A stretch of 64,000 nucleotides of DNA, from assembly GCA_013398295.1 (NCBI GenBank), contig VZSF01008841.1:1-64000 (forward strand). The letters are read 5' to 3'. The translations under genes were made by a program, and so were the position numbers. The notes under the pieces were generated by a model that was not told the origin of the DNA, searched no databases, and saw only the letters and a program-made list of their open reading frames with translations. Positions 61,600 to 64,000 of this stretch are shown here, one piece after another (the stretch's first letter is position 1; each line of letters starts with the position of its first letter). The stretch comes from Chionis minor (taxonomy: Eukaryota > Chordata > Aves > Charadriiformes > Chionididae).

Positions 61600-62060
61600 A
61601 ACACGACAGAGGAGTCTGCAGCCCTGCAGGCATTTGTCTGCACGCATCAGTAGTTGTAGGCAAAAGAATGAGAACTTCATAGCACTCAGCACCGCAACGC
61701 TGAGAACCTCCGGATCCCCAGCGCTTCAAACTTAACGATACATTAAGGGAGAGACAGAGAGACTCTCCAGGTTTCACAGTAAATTTGGAGACCCTGTGAC
61801 TGTCACCTCACCTTTGTGCCACTGCTTCTAAGAGCAGGAAGGGAGAGGGAAGTGAGCGCGAGAGGCCAGCACAGTAATAAAGCACAGGGTAACACGGGGA
61901 TCTCAGGCTCTTCCATTTCACTTCCCTTGCTCAGTCCGAGGGCCGGGTTGAGGTGCTCCGTCCTGGGGTCGGTCAGCTGGGTTAGTGTGCACAGCCTCAC
62001 TCACCGGAGAAAGACCGCTCCGGAAGAAACCACTCAAACCCAGAGCAACCGCTGAGCACG
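61600..62060 (-). promoter_or_regulatory. CpG-bearing block with minus-strand donor-like site
   Basis: This GC-richer interval has about 12 CpGs in the 200 bp from 61855 and several more near 61695-61740. On the minus strand the sequence just right of 62004 ends TCTCCG|GTGAGTGAG, a consensus-like splice donor whose intron GTGAGT is the complement of ACTCAC at 61999-62004. With the upstream CpG-bearing bases (62005-62057) this could be a short non-coding first exon read leftwards. No TATA box or open frame supports it, and it could be chance. Confidence 0.3.
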
Positions 62061-64000
62061 AGAAAAAGTATCAGAAACATGACTCCTGTAATTTATACTG
62101 AGGTAGAAATCATCCTATCTTAAAGCAACAAAAAACCCCCAACAAAACAGTTTACTGGCAACAGGCTGGTATATCTGCTAGATGAAAGGAAAAAGAAACA
62201 GAACGCACACATTAAAAAGACTGCAGTCCAAAGCTTATGAGGCTCTTGACAATTTTTGCCATTATTCGAGCAATAAAAAAGAACCTTTTGTTTGTTCGGT
62301 TCTAGTAGCTGCTACTGACACCGGAAGACAGATCTTGGTGTTGAGAAATAAGGTACCAAATTGCATTTTAGCATACTATAATCCAACATGTACTTAAATT
62401 TAAACACCTAGATAGTTTCATCAAAGCTAATACTCCGAACCTGAAACCTAAATGGCCTGAGTTGCACTGCAATAAGCACCACCTGATGTTAGATACTTTA
62501 AATAAAACGTGACATGCTCACTACTTTCCCAGACTCAACTACTACCTGACACATAAAGATTACACCACACAGATTTGGTAATCCAGAATTGGATTCTAGC
62601 TCCAAATTTTAAAATTTCAGTAGAAATGTATTTTTAAAAACCCTGCTCACTCTCTTTAGTGAGAAAATACTTTTAAGCTGGATTGATATTTATTTTTGAC
62701 CAGTTAAAATTTTTAAATTAAATATGCGAAGCCTTTGTTTCTCGGTTAGTTTTGACCAGGAACATATTACCCAGGTTGATTCAACTAACTATTTGCCTGC
62801 AAAATACAGGAAGGAAGGAACAACACAAGAAACAAGGAGGCATAATTTGTCACTAGTTTAAAGTTAATATAGCCTAGAAAAGGAAGAAAAACTAGAAAGC
62901 AGGAGAATATGGAAACTTTTCAAAAAAATCAAATAGAAGATACTAACATAGAAGGCTGGCATTTATGGAAGGCATAAAGTCAGTAACAGGAAAAAGCAGC
63001 AAAGCAAAAATGCTTCGGTTTGTTAAAATGCTTTTAAAAACCAACAACAAAACCCCTAAACCTTCCACAGAACTGAGAAAGCATTAGGAGTGTAAATTAC
63101 AAAGACAATTCCTTAAATTTAATACATAGAACATAAATGGGTATGTTTCAACTCTCAAAACAGTACAGCAAAGTTACTGTTCCTATTGACATAAATTTTG
63201 TAGTACTCCACTAACACAAAGCATTGTTAAACGTATCATGACATATTTTTGAGCCCTGTGATAAAGCTGATACGGTTTCTAAATTAAAAAAAACCCCAAA
63301 CCCCCCTGTATTTGCATATTGTCCTTGTAACTGTCCTGCCATAAGCTAGTTCTATCATACTGATACACATCAGACTAAAACATTCAGTGCTGACTTAATT
63401 TAAATGCAGGAAATTCAACCTGTCTTAGTACAGAAGACTTCAACAATCAGAGAGCAGTAACAGCTGCTCGGTGTCTAAGATAGAGCACACTTGCTCTTCT
63501 ACTTCCCTTCACAGTTTGGTATCTTAACTGAATTGTCAATATGTTTTGTATAGTTCAAAATAATTCCCTCATTTCATTCCTGAAAATGTTGAAAATCAGT
63601 GAAATTCTGAAGAACCTGTATCGCATACCTCAACAAATGGATTGTACTCTCCAGCTCTAAACCTCAACAGCATTTTGTATCAGTCTTGTATAGTGGCATT
63701 GTTTTATAAACTTTGAGCTATAACGAACAACTAAAGTACTTCGGGGACAATGCTGTTTAATAAAACCTCATTTTTACTCAACAACTATTTTTTAAAAAAG
63801 GATTAGCTGCTGAATGCTGATAGCCAAATGATGCAGTAGCCAAAAGAAGGGGTTTTTTTAAAAAAAAAGCAACAAAAGATTTCTGGAAAGCTGAGTAATA
63901 GAAAATTGCTATCAAACATTATAGCACACAAACGAATGCTAAATAAAGCGTAGAGACTTACTGTTTCAGAACACAAATTGAAGAGTATGATACTCTTAGT
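62061..64000. other. AT-rich non-coding stretch to window end
   Basis: I see no gene, repeat body or structural RNA here. A short plus frame (62182-62397, 71 codons) has no domain. A-run/C-run junctions occur at about 62128-62140 and 63284-63306. Confidence 0.6.

Noticed and set aside
1..64000. CRISPR arrays, operons, bacterial promoters, tRNA or rRNA genes
   Set aside because: No regularly spaced repeats, tightly packed coding frames or recognisable structural RNA sequences were seen. CR1 and LTR content place the DNA in a vertebrate nuclear genome.

Overview
The window looks like non-coding nuclear DNA from a bird. It is AT-rich, with long A and T runs, abundant short microsatellites and low density of interspersed repeats. 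The only repeats I recognise are two 5'-truncated CR1 LINEs and one LTR fragment of a kind common in avian genomes. Turtles and crocodilians also carry CR1, so a non-avian sauropsid is not formally excluded, and I cannot name the species, chromosome or locus. The sequence is consistent with a large intron or an intergenic interval. I found no exon, tRNA, rRNA or known protein-coding gene. Apart from the CR1 remnants, the open frames read as chance products of AT-rich DNA.

Layout. 1-9365: AT-rich unique-looking DNA, with a small CpG-bearing patch (1620-1760), a compact motif cluster with an imperfect three-unit repeat (5941-6112) and a mid-GC stretch (7240-7620). 9366-10046: plus-strand CR1 tail. 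10047-21590: AT-rich, with a 16-bp CpG palindrome (16542-16557) and microsatellites. 21590-21860: GC-richer patch ending in a consensus-like splice donor and holding a CTCF-like core. 21860-50540: AT-rich, with a very G+T-skewed tract (26899-27060), three further CTCF-like motifs, several hairpin-forming inverted repeats and three homeodomain-site-rich blocks that could be conserved enhancers. 50540-51048: plus-strand LTR fragment with polyadenylation signal. 51049-53990: AT-rich. 53990-54330: the strongest CpG-rich block, with a canonical G-quadruplex motif and Sp1-like sites. 54433-55075: minus-strand CR1 with a decayed ORF2 tail. 55260-61600: AT-rich, with two more enhancer-like blocks. 61600-62060: a second CpG-bearing block with a minus-strand splice-donor-like site. 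62060-64000: AT-rich with nothing notable.

No set of genes works together here. The plausible function is regulatory: three GC/CpG patches that could be alternative or non-coding-RNA promoters, possible CTCF sites in convergent arrangement, and enhancer-like blocks. All of these are inferences from motif content and need conservation, RNA or chromatin data.
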